From contig NMRB01000218.1 of assembly GCA_002633025.1 (NCBI GenBank), positions 155,437 through 219,436 of the forward strand: a stretch of DNA of 64,000 nt, written 5' to 3'. The notes under the pieces are model-generated. The model worked only from the letters and a program-made list of their open reading frames with translations. It was not told where the DNA came from and searched no databases. Of the stretch, positions 54,228 to 64,000 are shown one piece after another (position 1 is the stretch's first letter; each line of letters opens with the position of its first letter). This DNA comes from Notospermus geniculatus (lineage: Eukaryota > Nemertea > Pilidiophora > Heteronemertea > Lineidae). Both the position numbers and the translations under genes were made by a program.

Positions 54228-55184
54228 AGGCTGAAGGGGTTATTGTCGTCCTGGGTATAGACGAAGTATACCCAGGTTCAATGTCGTCCAGACAAACTAT
54301 ACCCTGGGTATAGTTTGTCTGGACAAACTGTACCCAGGGTATAGTTTGTCTTGACAAAGTGTACCCAGCTTCCCATATGTACACCTGAAGACGAGATTGG
54401 TATCACAAAGGGCAAAAAAGGATCTAAAAATTTTCGTCTGAGATTGTCACGTGCGTGTTGCCAAGATTCGCGTGACCGCAAAACTGATGACGTCATGAAG
54501 TACATGGGAAAGCTGGGAGTATTTCGTCATTTTCATGAATTTTCTTTTACCATAACAAGTTTGCGCCATGGGACACTTCCGGTAAACAGCCATACAGTGG
54601 GATTATATGCTGAAAAGGGCTGAAAATTAATGCTATACCTACTATTTGGGAATAGGGAGATAAGACCAATCCCTACAACTTTTCAAAAAGGACCCATAGT
54701 AAATTCTCAAACACTTAGGAGCTGCAGGCCTAATTCGAGACACTTCCGGTAAGCAACCATACAGTGGGATTATTGCCGCTGAAAATTAATGCTATAGGCC
54801 TGTAGGCCTAGTTCGAGGCTATCCTTCATGATTTACGCTGAATATCAACCTCACTACACCTCTTCAGTAGTGTCATACTTCGATTGTCAGTAGGCCTATG
54901 GTGTAGTGCGTGTGTTTATGGGTTCAATTATGAGCGAAGGATCGAAGCCATAATGTTGCCCTTACCGCCATTTTTACTGGCAAGGCCTAGATGCCATGTA
55001 ACTTTGCGATACCAATCTCGTCTTCAGGTGCACATATCGGAAGCTGGGTACACTTTGTCAAGACAAACTATACCCTGGGTATAGTTTGTCTGGACAAACT
55101 GTACCCAGGGTATAGTTTGTCAGGACGACATTGAACCTGGGTATACTTTGTCTATACCCAGGACGACAATAACCCCTTCAGCCT
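54228..55184. mobile_element. 957-bp foldback element with 28-base palindromes
   Basis: Arms of about 175 bases start AGGCTGAAGGGGTTATTGTC and mirror at 55184, with AAGG outside each end. Each arm carries copies of GACAAACTATACC/GGTATAGTTTGTC, a self-complementary unit. The interior holds a 60-base direct repeat (GACACTTCCGGTAA(A/G)CA, 54572 and 54741). Confidence 0.88.
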
Positions 55185-55754
55185 AAGGCTGCTCTCACGA
55201 ATGAGGTACACGTGCGTACCAAAAAGAGGCGCTGACCAGGTTCTTCGAAGACTAAGCATGTGTTATTACGATGACGAAAGCAATTGTTTACAGTTTACAG
55301 ACGAAAGCAATGGTTTACAGTCTACAAAATAGCCAGATATTTACTACCATTAAGATTCATCAGGCTTAGATGGGTTTTTGGGCAGAGGCCGTTTTTCAGG
55401 TTGTGTAAAACCACACTTAGATGGTTGATGGGTTTCAGGCCTAGTTCAATTATTTCGCCCAAATCTGGCATCATACAATTGCCGTCAGAAGCCTCCACAC
55501 AGACTAATTCTGCGTTGGATAATAGACAGCTTCTGAAAGCGCCCTGTTAGGCCATAGGACTACGTTTATCTATTGTTTGGGTGTACAGGCCTACTGCTGA
55601 AGAGATTTTGAGAGTCATTGTTCAGTGGTCCAGGCATTCCAGCTGAATTGATCTTGAGTCCATAGTCCTCAAATAGGCCTACACATCTGCCTTCCTGGCA
55701 TTGTCTGGATGACATTCAGAAGTTGCGATCCAAAACAGGTCGTACTCTTCCAAA
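55185..55754. other. Upstream region of the hyaluronidase exon
   Basis: No repeat pairing or second exon was recognised. The promoter of the gene, if active, should lie here, but no clear TATA box in the right place was seen. Confidence 0.35.
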
Positions 55755-56030
55755 ATGAAGAGCCTGATAATGATGCTGGTGTTTGGAGCTGTTATAGCAG
55801 AAAACCCTTTGCCAGATGATCCATTTATAGCAATCTGGAATGCACCACTCAACATGTGCAAGGAACCACACCGGCCCGATCTTTCTCAATATGATATTGT
55901 TGCCAACGCCAACCAGAAGACTTCGGGAAAAGCTCTGACCATTTGGTACAGACATGGAAAGTTACCACGGATTGGTCACCACAATTTGAAAGATATCAAT
56001 CCAAAAACATGGTACGGAGGGATTCCACAG
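55755..56030 (+). CDS. First exon of hyaluronidase (GH56)
   Basis: Encodes the N-terminus of a secreted hyaluronidase, which cleaves hyaluronan or chondroitin. The first 15 residues, MKSLIMMLVFGAVIA, form a signal peptide. Then comes the family's first conserved segment: DDPFIAIWNAPLNMCKEPHR (pattern PF...WNAP...C), LSQYDIVANAN, ALTIWYRHGKLPRIG and YGGIPQ. The last codon is followed directly by a consensus donor (CAG/GTGAGT), phase 0. The catalytic DWE segment should be in exon 2, which I did not find in the remaining 8 kb. The following repeats suggest a long intron, or that the gene is truncated. Base composition and the clean donor favour a real host exon. Confidence 0.82.
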
Positions 56031-56140
56031 GTGAGTGAACTTAAAGGAGCTTTGGCTATAAAGCAAGGCGCCCACTGTGCTATTGAGAACTGCTGATTTG
56101 CTTTGTTTCCTTGCATGAAGATTGCTTTCTTCCAAACCTA

Positions 56141-57840
56141 CTTTTTAGCTCACCTTTGTGAGGTGAGCTTCTCTCCTGGTGTGTCGTCCGTCGTGCGTTG
56201 TCGTCGGCGTCCGTCGTCGTTAACAGGGGTGGCACGTTTCTAAACCGCTTGGGTTACAAACTTGAAATTTGGTGTATAGGTGCCCTATGATAACAACTAT
56301 CTCTGGACCGAAACTTAGCGCTGCTGATTGTACACTCTGGCCAGTAGTGGGCGCTTGGTGAAAACCTTCTTTCGGCCTTATCTCCTGAACGCTGTTAGCT
56401 AGAAGAACGAAACTTTTATGGTGGGTTCCTCTGATGAGACTACATCACATAAAACCCGGGTTTTTGATTTGACCTACTCTTCAAGGTCACACAGGTCAAA
56501 GTTCAAAATTCGCTGTTTGGTGGCACATTTCATGGCTATTTGACATAGTGTTGTGATGTGGTGTGAAGATATATCCAGACACCCTGCACAAATGCGCCAA
56601 ATCAACCCGATCGGACTTCAAATATGGTCGCCAGGAAGCCGTCTTGAAAAATGGACTTTGACCCACATTTTAGAAATAGGAGTAGGTAGGATGTTTAACC
56701 TTGTCAAAATATGTATCTAAGTACCATATATATACATGTATATGGTAAATTTCAGTTACATTCGACGTCAAATATGGCCGCCAAGGAGCCATCTTGAAAA
56801 ACCGTGCCTAAATATGTGTCTTGGTACCGTCTACTTAGTATCATACTAAAATTTCACAAGAGTTTGTTTGTTTGTTTGTTTGTCCGCGTTTTTCTCCGAG
56901 ACTAATGAACGGATCGGCGCCAAACTTGGTATGCAAGTGTCCTTACGAAGCCCGAATTTTGATATCACTTATAGTTTTCGAAATATTAAGATATTAACGA
57001 ACATAACAATGCTGTTCAGGCCTATTGATGTCATGACGTCACCGAGATTGCCGTCGCGTCATCCGTGACGTCGCCAACGTCATGTGCGGCGGAATGACGT
57101 CATTACGCCACTCGAACGGGATGACGTCATTAGGGATGTTAAGGGGCACAGTCCGCGTGAGCTACTGCGAAACTAATGTATTAGGCCAGCCCTGCATACC
57201 ACGATATATAAATACACACAACACACCTGGATGACCTAATTTCTGTCCGCAGTGAAGTACACCTGACTGCGGACAAGATTTTGCAGTAGCTCATGCAGTG
57301 TGTGTCCCTAGATTACGTTCCGAGTCTCGACTCCCACTCCAGAGGTTTCCTTTTTGGGAACTACGTCATCAAATACAACGGGGTTTTCCAAATCAATGGT
57401 GTTTACTCATTCTAGGAGAACGAGCAGAACTTGCCTGGGTGGTAAATTCATCTCCGACTCATGGACTTGAAAAATCCGAAATTTAGCCCCTCGGAGTCGG
57501 ACCAGATCTTAACCTCACTAATTACCTGCACCAAGCGCTCCTACTGACGCATGAATTTAGCAGTTTCGCCACTAAACGCCAACGGGTATTGCCTATGCCA
57601 AATTTCAGTTCAATTGGACTTCAACATGGCTGCCAGACAGCTATCTTGAAAAATTGATATTGGCCATATCTCATCGGTAGTAGTATTTAAATGCTACGAT
57701 GTTTCAATGTTGTCTAAACATCTGTGCAAGTATCCTGTACATTCCTGCTAAAATTTCAGTCCCAACGAACGTCACGTGTGGGCACCAGGTGGCCATCTTG
57801 AAAAATAGATTTTTTTGACATCTGTGACCTAGACAGGAAA
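56141..57840. repeat. Dispersed repeat cluster (TTAGCTCACC family)
   Basis: Begins TTTAGCTCACCTTTGTGAGGTGAGC (a hairpin), then GTCGTCCGTCGTGCG.. and ACAAACTTGAAATTTGGTGT, a repeat head seen in many marine invertebrates. Several modules ending in GGCCGCCA..(G/C)(A/C)(A/G)CCATCTTGAAAAA follow. From about 56860 there is a (GTTT)n run and a second head (CGAGACTAATGAACGGATCG). All lie in the presumed hyaluronidase intron or beyond it. Confidence 0.65.
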
Positions 57841-59324
57841 GCAGTTTGTTCACAAAGGCTTGTTGTACTTGACTCGATGACTCGATGGCGCGATGACTCG
57901 AAGGCGCGAAGAAGGCCAATTAAATTTCTGTATATTGATGGGATGCATGCCTTATTTTAATTCGAGTTCCACTTCAAAGCACTGGGTTACGATGCAACAT
58001 TTTTAGGAAAATGAAATAAGCCACCTCTGGCATATTTTTATAACCATCGTTAGACATGTTAAACCACATACCTATTCCCATGTTTAGTAGAACTTTAAAG
58101 CCGTGACGTCATTGGCGTTTAGAATGCATGACTGTGGTTGTGCGTGAAGCAGCGGAATTCATTCAAAACTTTTTTTTTTTCGTTCAAGTGTTTTGAAGAA
58201 GTACAGTGGTGTGAATTAATGTTCGAACAGAGGGAGTTCAGCTTTTCATTAAGCAGAATCTTTGTATCGCTCGCAACTCTAAGATGAAGTTGGATCAGAT
58301 AGACAATGATATCCTACATCAATTCCAGCAAAAAACACTTTTGATTAAGTCACTTCATAAGTATTGCAAAAGATCAAAATCGTGGGAAATCTCACGAAAA
58401 TGACAAGTTGAATATCTGCTATGTGCGAATCAATATCAACATTCAAACAGCACCAGATTATACCCCCATTCAACATGTTATTGCAAGAGAAAAAAGTCCA
58501 CAAAATATCCGGACGAAATGTTGATAATAGCAAATCTCATGAAATAGTCAAAGGGCATGTTCTTTTTCGGAACATTTTTCCCAACTAATTTTTCATTACC
58601 TTAGAGATGACTGATTTTCACCAAAACTTCAGATATTATACTTTATAGTATAAACTAGACAATGGCATGTGAAAAATATGATATCAACTGCATTATTAGG
58701 AAAACAAAGGACTTTTGCAAAATGTTCGAAATTAGCATGAAAACAGCAAAATCATTACCTAACTTTTGGTACACTGAGAGAGTATAGATATTATTTGTCA
58801 TTGATAAACAAATCAATCTCATCATGATTGTTTGTGAGGAAATATTTGCAAAAAATATGAGATTTTCTTACTTTTCCATCCTATTTTAAGTGGGGGTAAA
58901 ACAGAACAGCCAAACTAGGCCTGTGTAGATGAATGGTGTTATGAAGGCCCTTGTCATCAATCATGTCAATAGTTATTGTGGGTTTCATGGTCATGAGCAC
59001 TGCGTAACAACAGCTGACTGGCCTGGGACTGTCTCAACCAATGTGAAATATGATCATGCCCTCATGCAGACTGTGGTTTTTAGGGACACCTGGAATGTTG
59101 CGCCTATGTGGCTCACCTAACTGTATACAGTTGTGGAAAGAGGGCCAAACTCAATACAGTTTCGGTGTGAATTCAGCTTTAGCATCAATGCCAAGTCAGT
59201 TCTCCACATCCACATACATGTCCTATGCCATATAACGACAGGAAACATAAGAATATTACAATACAGATGACTGTACCAGTATAGCAAACCGAATTGACAC
59301 AATTTGAATCAAACTGTTAATTTG
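57841..59324. other. No gene recognised
   Basis: AT-rich, with only short ORFs on both strands and no repeat pairing within the window, apart from CGATGACTCGA-type short tandems near 57875-57905. Confidence 0.4.
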
Positions 59325-59649
59325 CTGAATCTGAAAATGAGGACGAAACTGCGATGTCATTTTGAGACTTTAAAACATTGGCAGTGGCACACAAATCCTG
59401 TGTCATGTAGAATGTGATGACAGTGAAAAAAGGCACCTCCCAACAATAGATGCTGATGGAAGAAGTGTCACAAGCATTGGTCCCAAACTGTCCCCCTACT
59501 AAGAAAGGGGGCCATTCGTTACCTGGGACAATCAATTCTATGACATTTATCCCGTTCACCAGGTTCTCAAGATATGTGACAATAAATACGTCCACTTGCA
59601 TCGGTTGTTTTCTTAAGGAGTCGGATTCAAATAGGATCCAGGTGACCAT
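59317..59649 (-). CDS. Unrecognised minus-strand exon (copy in duplication)
   Basis: Open 110-codon stretch with TWILFESDSLRKQPMQVDVF, VTYLENLVNGINVIELIVPG and FFTVITFYMTQDLCATANVL. The reading is kept in the second copy (60527-60200) except for a small insertion and the N, which suggests real coding sequence. I do not recognise the family. It lies downstream of the USP-type gene on the same strand and could be part of the same element or gene. Confidence 0.4.
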   Translation of the reverse strand: MVTWILFESDSLRKQPMQVDVFIVTYLENLVNGINVIELIVPGNEWPPFLVGGQFGTNACDTSSISIYCWEVPFFTVITFYMTQDLCATANVLKSQNDIAVSSSFSDSAN

Positions 59650-61075
59650 GACTACAGATTTAGAGTAATAACAAGTGCAGTATTCCTCATGCTGAGTGTA
59701 AAAAATAGAAGTGGTCTTACCTTCACTCGGTCATCACACACCAGACATACGCAGTCCTGACGTCGACGTATCCCATTTGTTTCCAATGAATTGGGCCACA
59801 GACACTATCATATCACATAAGAGTCCTCCGTTTTATGCGACTTTATCCTGGTTTCTGCATTTCACAGATTTGCCCGTGTTTGTATCCATCCTAAGCCAAT
59901 ATTTCCAAGTGACACGTACATATTATGTCCACTCTTGGAGGAATTATAGTTCCTCCAAGGTCCACTCATAATATGTGGTTCACATATCTTGGACAAGAAC
60001 CTTTATTGAAAATGAGGTTATATAGTGTGGTAAAATCCATGATGGACACAACTATGTCCTTGGCCTCACTTTGAGTGAGTGAAGGGCCTCTCTGTTAGGC
60101 CTACCAGTGTGGTGACTCAAACTGAAAATTATTTTATTCGTACGCGAAGTCGTTGATGCATAACTAATGGTACTTGTCGTATTCGCAGTTCATCTGGTNC
60201 TGAATCTGAAAATGAGCACGAAACTGCGATGTCATTTTGAGACTTTAAAACATTGGCAGTGGCACACAAATCCTGTGTCATGTAGAATGTGATGACAGTG
60301 AAAAAAGGCACCTCTCAACAATAGATGCTGATGGAAGAAGTGTCACAAGCACTGGTGGTCCCAAAGTGTCCCCCTACTAAGAAAGGGGGCCATTCGTTAC
60401 CTGGGACAATCAATTCTATGACATTTATCCCGTTCACCAGGTTCTCCAGATATGTGACAATAAATACGTCCATTTGCATCGGTTGTTTTCTTAAGGAGTC
60501 GGATTCAAATAGGATCCAGGTGACCATGACTACAGATTTAGAGTAATAACAAGTGCAGTATTCCTCATGCTGAGTGTAAAAAATAGAAGTGGTCTTACCT
60601 TCACTCGGTCGTCACACACAAGACATACGCAGTCCTGACGTCGACGTATCCCATTTGTTTCCAATGAATTGGGCCACAGACACTATCATATCACATAAGA
60701 GTCCTCCGTTTTATGCGACTTTATCCTGGTTTCTGCATTTCACAGATTTGCCCGTGTTTGTATCCATCCTAAGCCAATATTTCCAAGTGACACGTACATA
60801 TTATGTCCACTCTTAGAGGAATTATAGTTCCTCCAAGGTCCACTCATAATATTGAGGTTCACATAATCTTGGACAAGAACCTTTATTGAAAATGAGGTTA
60901 TAATAGTGTGGTAAAATCCATGATGGACACAACTATGTCCTTGGCTTCAAACACACTTTGAGTGAGTGAGTGAAGGGCATCTCTGTTAGGCCTACTCAAA
61001 CTGAAAATTATTTTATTCGTACGCGAAGTCGTTGATGCATATCTAATGGTGCTTGTCGTATTCGCAGTTCATCTG
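59325..61075. repeat. 875-bp tandem direct duplication
   Basis: CTGAATCTGAAAATGAG at 59325 and 60201 begins two copies that match almost base for base up to TTCGCAGTTCATCTGGT at 60198 and 61077. The only N nearby, 60199, is exactly at the junction. Each copy encodes on the minus strand an open stretch with WILFESDSLRKQPMQ(V/M)DVFI and GNEWPPFLVGG, plus a segment CVCLVCDDRVK before a GTAAGA donor. These look like exons of an unrecognised minus-strand gene. Confidence 0.9.
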
Positions 61076-61079
61076 GTAA

Positions 61080-61125
61080 ATGGAAGGGGTGACGGGTGAT
61101 TACGTAATAAGCTGTCACCCCTTCT
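61080..61125. repeat. Inverted repeat
   Basis: GAAGGGGTGAC and GTCACCCCTTC enclose a 23-base spacer, just after the tandem duplication. Confidence 0.75.
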
Positions 61126-62388
61126 ATTTGCCTAAACAACTGCAAAAATAGTCAACACGATTAGTTATGCATGAGTAAAATCGCGTACAAATAAAATAAT
61201 TTTCAGTTTGAGTCACCACACTGGTTACTTCACTTGTCCACTCCTCCGCTGTGGTAACTACGATAAATCCTTCAAACAGTGTTTGTTTTAAAAAACAGAA
61301 TATTGATGGTGAAATGTTCTCCTTGTTCTTCCCAAGGGGAGGCTTGCACTGGCTGAGCGCTATCATCTAGCTTCCACCAGTTTAAGTCATCTTTCAGGAT
61401 GCAAACCCAATGCCCTGTGTCACATCGGTTGCCAGTGTGGCAGATGACAGCCCTAAGGATCTTATTTTCGAAGATGTCCCCTTCTGGCGCAATTAGGGTC
61501 GTCATGGACTTTAACTGACCCTGTAAATCCCGGCGGCGGTTGATGTCAATGATGGTTATCTGGCCCTCAATGCATATCTGAAATCCCATGCCTGGACGAT
61601 CACATAGTCTGTCATTCCTAGCTAATGTCTGACATCTTCCGCGTACAACTTCAATTCCCTCGAAATGAGCTTGGTACTGAGCGAGAATAGAAGCTTGTCC
61701 AGTTTGTGGATCATTCAACCTCAGTAAGCACGTGTCTCCACCATACTGATAATCAAAGTGTCCAATGGAACAGGTTAACTCCACAGGCCAGGATGTAAAG
61801 ATTTCATTTGGTATGTTCAAGTTTTCGAGCAGGGTGTGAAGAAACTCTCCAGCATCTTGGTAGAGGGGTATACGGTATCCCAGTCCCTGAATAGTGGCAT
61901 TAACTTGCTGCACAAGTGAAATGACTGAGAAAGGCGGATCCATGTTTGTCATTTTTTGGCAGATGTTAAGGAATTCGTGATCAAGGGCATCGACTGGATG
62001 AATATGTCCACAAACTTCAAGATGTCGGAGACATTGGACCACCGCTATACAGTAACATGTGTTGCCATCATTAAGAAGCCCCTGGAAAGGGCATACTGGC
62101 GGGATAGGAAGAATGCTCTGAGTAGGTGTTACACGTTGTCGTGATGTTGTCCTGACCCTTCGCCTTACTGTGGGACTTGTGAAGTCTTGTGAAGTGGTTG
62201 TCTCATCCCTTATTGTTGAGCTCACACATGTTGGAGTTGTCGTGGTTGTGTTGTTCAGATTTGTGTACCTTGGTTGGAGAATCAGTGGCAATTTGGGGTC
62301 AGACAAGTGGCATTTCCTGATGACAGGGCTTCTGCTACGTTGTCCACAGACTATAATAAGAAGTGCTATCACATGTGCATCTGATGTC

Positions 62389-63087
62389 GGGTAGTTATTA
62401 TCCCCGGAACGGAATAGTTATTTTTGACGGAACGGAACGTGTACAGTCTTTGATAAAAGTTTATCTCCACATGATACCGTGAATATTTCAAATACTACTG
62501 GGCCAATGTTAACACGCATGGTTCCACATGAAATTATATCTTGTTGGTCATACTTTAGCACCAAAATTTTGGATATTTGGAAGTATCATAATTATGTAAT
62601 AGCTCATCAGAAAAAAACACCAAAATCATTTTTTATTAAGTATTTTTTTGTGACTTTTGTTACAGTTTTGATAGAGTTGAACTTTCTAAGGATTTGGTGC
62701 TTTGTTTCGTAAAAATATGTTGAGTATATATATAATATATATATATTATCAACAGATTTTGATGAAACAAATTGCGAATCTTTGGAAGGTTTCACTCTAT
62801 CAATGTTGCAACAAAAGTCACAAAAATTACATGATGAAAATGTTGATTTCTGGGTTTTTTTCTGATGAGCTATTACATAGTTATGATACTTCCAAATATC
62901 AAAAATGTTGATGCAGAAATACGACCAACAAGATACACTTTCATGTGGAACAAACCGCGTCAAAACTGGCCCAGTAGTATTTGAAATATTTGTTCAAGGT
63001 ATCATGTGGAGATAAACTATTGTCAATGACTGTACACGTTCCGTTCCGTCAAAAATAACTATTCCGTTCCGGGGATAATAACTACCC
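62389..63087. mobile_element. Palindromic MITE with 9-bp TSD, carrying a nested element
   Basis: Outer ends GGGTAGTTATTATCCCCGGA / inverse at 63087, flanked by TCTGATGTC at 62380-62388 and 63088-63096. Without the inner element (62445-63031) and one GTAC the outer part is a near-perfect palindrome of about 104 bases with GTAC at its centre. A 9-bp duplication fits Mutator-type transposition. Confidence 0.9.
62445..63031. mobile_element. 587-bp foldback element, TSD GTAC, nested
   Basis: Ends AGTCTTTGATAAAAGTTTAT / ATAAACTATTGTCAATGACT with GTAC outside each (62441-62444, 63032-63035). Arms of nearly 280 bases meet at an AT-rich centre (TATATATATAATATATATAT). The ends match the LINE-borne element at 30414-31513. 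Confidence 0.85.
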
Positions 63088-63849
63088 TCTGATGTCAACA
63101 TGCATGCACCACGGTCAGGAGTAGCTTGAGAGCCACAGTTCCAACCACACAAAGTGACAAGTTGACCAGTGAAGCCAAGGTAGTTGGTGGAACACATCCT
63201 TTCAGAAATGTCCATGTCTGCAAACACCAAAAGCGGCTTTTTTATATTTCCGGGGTTGCGATTGGTCCTATTTGCTGATGGCATTTTCATTGTCACTATT
63301 TTCAGTCCTGTGTCTGGCCAGGGAAAATACTTTTCATTGTCCCAACCCTCTGGCATTTCATCGATGGTTGTGTAGTATATAGGGGTTGATGACGGAAGTT
63401 CATGAACAGCATCCCAGTAATCAGAAATGCTGTCATAGCTGTCCAGTTCTCTACTAACCTCCAGCTGCCGAAGGTGACTAATGTATGATAATGCTCTGTC
63501 AACAAGATATGGTCCCAGTGAAACTTCAAGCAAAACATCTTGGTTATCTTGACTGATGCGGGGTACATGTAACTCTCTTCTCAACTGGTGCACCTGTGAT
63601 ACAGGAACAGACCGCCAGTGATGACCTCTTGAACGTGAAAATTCCAGCAGATAACCAGGAAATTGTATGGCTGGATCATGCAACAAGAGGCCCATGGGCC
63701 TCGCGCTCAGCTGACATTTGATGCCTCAGTTTGATAGGCTAAGGCATAAGAGGTACTGCAGTCTTAGGACAGTTCGTGGATGATGTCAAATTTTATCCAC
63801 CAAGTGTGCATGTTTGGATGGGATAAAGTCTGCTAATGGGGATGGCGTA

Positions 63850-64000
63850 ATTTTTTAATCCCGACAGGTCGGCGCTGCGAGCGATGTGACCTGAGCGACG
63901 TCATTGACGTCATTTTAGGTGTTGACGTTGCGTCATGAGAAAATGACCTGTACATTTTTCTACAGAAATAATGACACAAAAACGTTGCTATTATCGCCAT
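63850..64000. repeat. Partial copy of the 51254-51640 MITE family
   Basis: TCCCGACAGGTCGGCGC, CGACGTCATTGACGTCATTT and TACATTTTTCTACAG...TTATCGCCAT match 51279-51421. The copy is cut by the end of the window. Confidence 0.8.

Larger units (their letters stand above)
61272..63695 (-). pseudogene. Ubiquitin-specific-protease-like gene, split by nested insertion
   Basis: A long minus-strand coding region without visible introns, in two pieces (63695-63097 and 62379-61272) that read continuously once the insertion is ignored. The C-terminal half has the USP fold landmarks: GLLNDGNTCYCIAVVQCLRH (Cys box), YQDAGEFLHTLLENL (QxDAxEF motif), and TGHWVCILKDDLNWWKLDDS (His box with W..DD). A low-complexity Thr-rich linker (NNTTTTTPTCVSSTIRDETT) separates it from an N-terminal part I cannot assign (FPWPDTGLKIVTMKM, MCSTNYLGFTGQLVTLCGWN). 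A deubiquitinase role follows from the motifs. The lack of introns suggests a retrogene or a protein encoded by a mobile element. The start at 63695 is only the first methionine in the frame. Confidence 0.75.

Noticed and set aside
1-64000. tRNA or rRNA genes
   Set aside because: No cloverleaf with A and B boxes and no conserved rRNA core was recognised on reading; an automated scan was not possible.

Overview
The window looks like intron-rich, repeat-rich nuclear DNA of a marine invertebrate. It has animal-type exons with GT/AG borders (a Sushi/CCP module and a hyaluronidase first exon), non-LTR, LTR and tyrosine-recombinase retroelements, a Polinton/Maverick and dozens of palindromic DNA elements. 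There is no bacterial operon structure, tRNA, rRNA or CRISPR array. The frequent word TAGGCCTA and a foldback element resembling sea urchin TU elements make an echinoderm or other marine deuterostome plausible, but the species cannot be fixed from sequence alone. The assembly has a 40-base gap (7948-7987) and single Ns at 6963, 15541, 28154 and 60199.

Layout. 1-7.5 kb: a decayed Fanzor (eukaryotic TnpB-like) gene split by a MITE, a 1.2 kb foldback element with an 8-bp target duplication, and two minus-strand exons of an integrase-like protein. 8.3-10.4 kb: a piggyBac transposase with an intact DDD triad whose stop codon was hit by a TA-target MITE. 10.5-14.5 kb: a PIF/Harbinger element with divergent transposase and Myb/SANT genes. 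14.5-18.6 kb: a 5'-truncated Ngaro/DIRS-type retroelement (RT thumb, RNase H, tyrosine recombinase, split direct repeats). 18.6-33.6 kb: a degraded Polinton with capsid fragments, two duplicated small membrane proteins, an HNH nuclease, a protein-primed DNA polymerase B, a chromodomain integrase and a penton-like capsid protein. It is broken by at least five later insertions, including an L2/CR1-like LINE that itself carries a foldback element.

34.3-35.7 kb: a lone BEL/Pao-type gag. 36-55 kb: mostly non-coding foldback elements, MITEs, minisatellites and nested insertions, with one Sushi exon at 44.8 kb. 55.75 kb: first exon of a GH56 hyaluronidase. 56-58 kb: dispersed repeats. 59.3-61.1 kb: an 875-bp tandem duplication whose junction is an N. 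61.3-63.7 kb: a long minus-strand intronless gene with a ubiquitin-specific-protease domain, split by a nested pair of palindromic elements.

The main value of the window is stratigraphic. For many insertions, removing the element and one target duplication restores the reading of the interrupted gene, so element ends and relative ages can be read directly. Most protein genes here belong to mobile elements; only the hyaluronidase exon, the Sushi exon and possibly the USP gene look like host genes.
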